16,330 nt of DNA, from assembly GCA_022776785.1 (NCBI GenBank), contig JALFHA010000203.1:1-16330 (forward strand). The letters are read 5' to 3'. This DNA comes from Clostridiales bacterium (GTDB lineage Bacteria > Bacillota > Clostridia > Christensenellales > Aristaeellaceae). This document shows positions 13,251 to 16,330 of this stretch, piece by piece. The stretch's first letter is position 1. The number at the start of each line of letters is the position of its first letter. Position numbers and translations under genes: made by a program. Below the pieces are notes generated by a model. The model did no database searches and was not told where the DNA came from. It saw only the letters and a program-made list of their open reading frames with translations.

Positions 13251-14099
13251 TCACGCCTGTCTGGTTTCCTCAAGCACCTCGTCCCATGCTGCGCGCTGAA
13301 TCCTTGCGATGAGCTCCGGATCCTGCCCGCCGACCGGCCTGCCGTCGATTTCGCGCACGCGGCAGCACAGCGCGCTGCAGCTCGTGAAGAACACCTCGTC
13401 CGCATCCATCAGCTCTGCAACGGTGAAGGGCTCCTCGATGACGGGAATCCCCATCTGTCTGCACTGGGCGATGCGGTGCGCACGCGTGATACCCGGCAGA
13501 ATCAGGTGATCGCACGGCGCGGTGCGCAATGCGCCATCCTTCAGGATATGCACGTTGGAGTGCGCACATTCCGTCACCCGCTCGCCTCTGTGCAGAATGG
13601 TCTCGTCGCAGCCGTGCTCCTCCGCCCGCTGCGCATAGATGACGGAGGGCAGCAGGTTGATCGTCTTGATATCGCAGTGCAGGAAGCGTGTGTCCTCCAT
13701 CGTGATGCAGCGATAATCCCTGTCCATCGGGTCAAGCACATCCGGGCGGACAAAAGCCCACAGGCTCGCGCGCTCCCCCGCAAAGCGGTAGGCGTGCCCA
13801 CGCGGGCCGATGCCGCGCGTCACCTGTACATAGACCATCGCGGTCGGGCTGTCCACCCGGGAAACGAGCGAGAGCACCAGCGCGCGCAGCTCGTCCACGG
13901 GCACGGGCACTTCAATATCGACCTTCTTCGCTGAGCGGTAGAAGCGCGCCAGATGATCGTCCATTGCCATGGGCACATGGTTCCATGTGAACATCGCGTC
14001 ATACACGCCGTCCCCGAAGAAGCACGCTCTGTCGTTCATCGGCACCATCATCTGCTCAATCGGGCCCGTCACTCCGTTGTAATAGGCGATATTCTCCAT
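13251..14099 (-). CDS. dat: D-amino-acid aminotransferase-like protein (class IV PLP enzyme), copy 2
   Basis: This 282-aa paralogue is identical in length to copy 1 and aligns with it without gaps; more than half the residues match by eye. It keeps GDGVYDA (Tyr33), VTRGIGPRGHAY (Arg100, His102), HCDIKTINLLPSVIYAQRA (Lys145), GERVTECAHSNVHIL (Glu177) and LILPGITRAHRI. The HCDIK form matches the classic Bacillus D-alanine aminotransferase motif. AAGGAG lies about nine bases before the ATG and a consensus promoter lies 60-90 bases upstream. It is probably the first gene of a two-gene operon with copy 1. Both may supply D-Glu/D-Ala for peptidoglycan or use D-amino acids. Differences cluster at residues 35-42, 66-90 and the C-terminus. 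Confidence 0.88.
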   Translation of the reverse strand: MENIAYYNGVTGPIEQMMVPMNDRACFFGDGVYDAMFTWNHVPMAMDDHLARFYRSAKKVDIEVPVPVDELRALVLSLVSRVDSPTAMVYVQVTRGIGPRGHAYRFAGERASLWAFVRPDVLDPMDRDYRCITMEDTRFLHCDIKTINLLPSVIYAQRAEEHGCDETILHRGERVTECAHSNVHILKDGALRTAPCDHLILPGITRAHRIAQCRQMGIPVIEEPFTVAELMDADEVFFTSCSALCCRVREIDGRPVGGQDPELIARIQRAAWDEVLEETRQA

Positions 14100-14161
14100 G
14101 CTATTTCTCTCCTTTTGCGGTTCCTGACATGCCGTCCTTCATCCGGGCGAAACATGGCTCT

Positions 14162-14190
14162 ATCATACTCCCGCAGCGTGCATTTGTCAA
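14162..14190 (-). promoter_or_regulatory. Sigma-70-type promoter of the aminotransferase pair
   Basis: On the minus strand TTGACA (14190-14185) is followed by 17 bp and TATGAT (14167-14162). This is a near-perfect promoter reading toward copy 2. It is divergent from the glycosyltransferase promoter about 60 bp to the right. Confidence 0.8.
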
Positions 14191-14245
14191 ACGGTTAAGC
14201 TGCGTTTTTTATCGCGGCGCGCGTCTTTTCTTTTGCCCGGAAATA

Positions 14246-14254
14246 TGCTATAAT
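14246..14254 (+). promoter_or_regulatory. Extended -10 promoter of the glycosyltransferase gene
   Basis: TG-C-TATAAT is a consensus -10 with the TGn extension. No good -35 is found at the right distance (only TTTTCT-like), which is common for extended -10 promoters. The ATG lies about 37 bases downstream, so the leader is short. Confidence 0.7.
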
Positions 14255-14291
14255 CATCAAAAATCCTCTGCCCGCAAAGGAGAAAACATCC

Positions 14292-15098
14292 ATGGACAGC
14301 CCGCTGTGCTCCATCATCGTGCCCATCTACAATTCCGCCATCGATCTGGTGCCGTGCCTTGAGAGCATCAAGCGCCAGAAATATGAAAATCTGGAGATCC
14401 TGCTGGTCAACGACGGCTCGAGCGACTCCAGTCTTGAAATCTGCCGCATGTATGCGCGGCTCGATCCGCGCATCATCATCATCGACAAGGAAAACTCCGG
14501 CGTATCCGGCACGCGCAACATCGCTATCGAGCGGGCCACGGGCAAATACCTGCAATTCGTCGATTCCGACGACTATCTCGACGTCAACGCCACGCGCCTG
14601 ATGGTCGAGGAGATGGAGGCACACCAGAGCGATCTGCTCATCTGCAACTACTGCTCCGTCTCCCGGAGCGAGCGCATGCAGGTCTTCGGCTTCCTGCCGC
14701 CGGACACGCTGCTTGACAAGGCGCATTTCGCCCGCTACCTGATGGAGGAGCCTGCAAGCTTCTATTACGGCGTGATGTGGAACAAGCTCTACCGCCGCGA
14801 CATCATCATGGAGCACGACATCCGCTGCAACGAGGAATTCACCTGGTCGGAGGACATGCTCTTCAATCTGGAGTACATCCGCTACGCCGAGACCTTCTAC
14901 TCCATGCGCACGCCGGTCTACTACTATGTTCGGCAGAAGAAGGGTTCGCTCTCCGCGCAGGTTTCCCCGGCGAAGATCATCACGACCAAAGCGTCGCTGT
15001 TCAAGTATTACAAGCAGCTCTACATCGACCTCGGTCTTTATGAGCAGTACAAGCTGCAAATCTACGCCTACCTTGTGGCGGCAGCGAAGGACATGTGA
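14292..15098 (+). CDS. Family 2 glycosyltransferase (GT-A fold)
   Basis: This 268-aa cytosolic or membrane-associated glycosyltransferase transfers a sugar from a nucleotide donor, probably in capsule, exopolysaccharide or other surface glycan synthesis. The GT-A domain opens with CSIIVPIYN (residues 6-14), then VNDGSSD (39-45), NSGVSGTRN (68-76) and the metal-binding FVDSDDY (89-95, DxD). The acceptor half has GVMWNKLYRRDI (160-171) and FTWSEDMLFN (183-192), whose Glu-Asp pair is the usual catalytic-base region. AAGGAG precedes the ATG by about nine bases. The protein stops at AYLVAAAKDM, somewhat shorter than many relatives of 300 or more. Slight C-terminal loss next to a decayed gene is possible. 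The sugar cannot be told. Confidence 0.9.
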   Translation: MDSPLCSIIVPIYNSAIDLVPCLESIKRQKYENLEILLVNDGSSDSSLEICRMYARLDPRIIIIDKENSGVSGTRNIAIERATGKYLQFVDSDDYLDVNATRLMVEEMEAHQSDLLICNYCSVSRSERMQVFGFLPPDTLLDKAHFARYLMEEPASFYYGVMWNKLYRRDIIMEHDIRCNEEFTWSEDMLFNLEYIRYAETFYSMRTPVYYYVRQKKGSLSAQVSPAKIITTKASLFKYYKQLYIDLGLYEQYKLQIYAYLVAAAKDM

Positions 15099-15118
15099 TC
15101 GAATCGAGGCATGACGCC

Positions 15119-16003
15119 ATGACATTCAGAATTGCCCTTTTGCAGAAGCAATCGCTTGACAGGCAGCCGGAGCGCGCACAGAGCTTGTAATCGGCTTCAT
15201 ACACGAGGCTGCGGCGCGAAACGCAGCGCTTCTTCTGCTGCCCGAAGCGTTCCTGACCGGCTATGAACTGCCCATGCGCAATTGACGAAGCCCTTCCGCA
15301 CAACAGCCCCTGCCTGCGCCGCCTGTGCGACGAGGCGAAGGCGCTGCGCATCGGCATCGTCGCAACGGCCATCGCGCAGGGAAAGGTCAAGCCGCGAAAC
15401 AGTGCCTTTTTCATCAGCCTGGATGACAAAATTCTCCTGCGCTATGACAAGATGCACACCTGCGACTTTGCCGACGAGGCGTGTCTGGAGCATGGCAAAG
15501 GCTTTGTCGTATGCGATTTTCACGGCATCCGGCTCGGCGTGATGATCTGCTATGACCGCGAATACCCGGAAAGCGCGCGTGCTGATGCTCAAGGGCGCGG
15601 AGATCATCCTCGTCCCCAACGACTGCGGTACAATGCGGCCCCGGCTAAACGCCCTATCCACACGGGCCTATGAAAACATGGTCGGCATTGCGATAGCAAA
15701 CACCTGCGGCAAGAACGCCGGCTGCTCCTGCTCGTTCAGTCCCATCTGCTGGGATGACCGCGGGCAATGTGTGGACAACACCCTGTTGATGGCCGACGCG
15801 CTCTCAGAGAGGCTATCTATGTAGATTTTGACATGGATGCCCTGCGCGCCTACCGGGAGCATGAAATGATGGGCAACACCTTCCGCTAGGTTAATGCCTA
15901 CGGCGACCCGCTCAGTCATGAGGTCGCGTATCCGTTTATTCGCGTGGGACAGGAAAGCCGCGCCGTCACGCCTCCTATAGGTGCGGACAGGCAGATAACC
16001 TGA
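15119..16003 (+). pseudogene. Broken carbon-nitrogen hydrolase (nitrilase superfamily)
   Basis: This was once an enzyme of about 290 aa that hydrolyses C-N bonds of amides, carbamoyl compounds or nitriles. The catalytic triad motifs survive in pieces: Glu in LLPEAFLTGYE (codon 15244-15246), Lys in LLRYDKMHTCDF (15449-15451), and Cys in GVMICYDREYPES (15548-15550). The frame changes near 15180, 15278, 15575 and 15810. A stop (TAG 15887-15889) interrupts the tail just after GNTFR, and coding-like sequence continues to TGA at 16001. The start MTFRIALLQ fits the family's first strand. With four shifts and a nonsense codon it cannot make an intact enzyme. Neighbouring genes are intact, so this is decay rather than poor sequence, although sequencing error is not excluded. 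Confidence 0.85.
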
Positions 16004-16032
16004 ACAGTACAGTGTACGTCTCACTCAGAGAC

Positions 16033-16063
16033 GGGCCGGGAAAGATCAGCAGCTCCCCGGCCC
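16033..16063. repeat. GC-rich hairpin downstream of the nitrilase pseudogene
   Basis: GGGCCGGG (16033-16040) pairs with CCCGGCCC (16056-16063) around a 15-base loop. It could be an old terminator of the hydrolase gene, but no T-run follows in either direction. A smaller GTCTC/GAGAC stem abuts it at 16018-16032. Confidence 0.45.
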
Positions 16064-16282
16064 ACGTAGGAAAGCGCTCCACATTCGGTCGTTGTTCATA
16101 AGACAGTAAAATAAGTAAAGGCGTTGCCTTCTTATGGCTGATTTAGCCATTTTGAGACAGCGCCATTTCTTTTTGGAATCCGGCAATGTCCCACTCTCCG
16201 GCCGTTTCCGCCCGCGCTGTTTCGGTCCGGGGAACTCGCATAGTCGCGAGCCTTGCCCGCTCCTTGCGATTCCCGACGCTCC

Positions 16283-16315
16283 GCCTGCCTGCATCCGCCA
16301 CAGGCGGCGGCAGGC
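16283..16315. repeat. Nested GC-rich inverted repeat at the right edge
   Basis: The outer arms GCCTGCC (16283-16289) and GGCAGGC (16309-16315) enclose inner arms CCGCC (16295-16299) and GGCGG (16303-16307) with an ACA loop. It is a strong potential stem-loop of unknown function, close to the window's end. Confidence 0.4.
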
Positions 16316-16330
16316 TGCGGTCCCACAGGC

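Larger units (their letters stand above)
16004..16330. other. Right-edge region without a convincing gene
   Basis: No gene is supported in these 327 bases. The open frames on the minus strand (for example 16046-16294) lack a good ribosome binding site and known motifs. Several stems are present. They are GTCTC/GAGAC (16018-16032), GGGCCGGG/CCCGGCCC (16033-16063), CTCGC/GCGAG (16235-16250) and a nested stem at 16283-16315. The middle (16085-16175) is AT-richer than its surroundings. The stretch may be the edge of a mobile or repeated element continuing beyond the window. Confidence 0.45.

Noticed and set aside
14187..15125. A minus-strand open frame of 312 codons
   Set aside because: It lies antisense to the glycosyltransferase, whose GT-A motifs are clear, so this frame is a shadow.
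15197..15661. A minus-strand open frame of 154 codons over the hydrolase region
   Set aside because: The plus strand shows nitrilase motifs in order across frames, so this is a shadow of the pseudogene.
16046..16294. A minus-strand open frame of 82 codons with a basic translation
   Set aside because: No Shine-Dalgarno sequence, no known motif, and it crosses several stems. It might be part of a repeat, but it is not supported as a gene.

Overview
The window is GC-rich bacterial chromosome. Gene content, SD-led starts, short operons and consensus sigma-70-type promoters suggest a gut-type Firmicute: a high-GC member of the Clostridia such as Christensenellales or Oscillospirales. That placement is an inference from gene families and style; there is no rRNA or other phylogenetic marker here.

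Layout. (1) 80-1462, minus: a MATE-family multidrug/cation exporter with its own promoter. (2) 1463-1893: a gene-free gap holding that promoter, a minus-strand intrinsic terminator, and a 215-bp block bounded by a perfect 17-bp inverted repeat and filled with hairpins. Part of this block recurs at the window's left edge. (3) 1894-11510, minus: a tightly packed ten-gene operon for an Mrp/Mbh-type membrane ion-translocating complex. Order is mrpE, mrpF, mrpG, a DUF4040/MbhD-like gene, an MbhE-MrpB fusion, mrpC, then four separate NuoL/M/N-like antiporter subunits. Textbook Mrp has only two such subunits (MrpA and MrpD). No hydrogenase or dehydrogenase module accompanies it here. (4) 11511-11843: a divergent regulatory region with a good promoter for the operon, a strong hairpin and phased TGAAAT boxes. 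(5) 11844-12248, plus: an unrecognised 134-aa protein. (6) 12270-14099, minus: two tandem D-amino-acid-aminotransferase-like genes of identical length (282 aa), behind a consensus promoter. (7) 14292-15098, plus: a family 2 glycosyltransferase with an extended -10 promoter. (8) 15119-16003, plus: a nitrilase-superfamily gene broken by four frameshifts and a nonsense codon. (9) 16004-16330: no convincing gene, several hairpins.

How the parts work together. The ten-gene operon should build one large membrane complex for Na+/H+ (or other cation/proton) exchange. All four antiporter-like subunits keep the key glutamate and lysines, so it may have four ion channels plus the small-subunit domain. 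The aminotransferases fit D-alanine/D-glutamate metabolism for cell wall or D-amino-acid use, and the glycosyltransferase fits surface polysaccharide synthesis. No CRISPR array, tRNA, rRNA, integrase or transposase was seen. The strongest candidate for something under-described is the four-antiporter Mrp/Mbh-like complex; the hairpin block with terminal inverted repeats is second.
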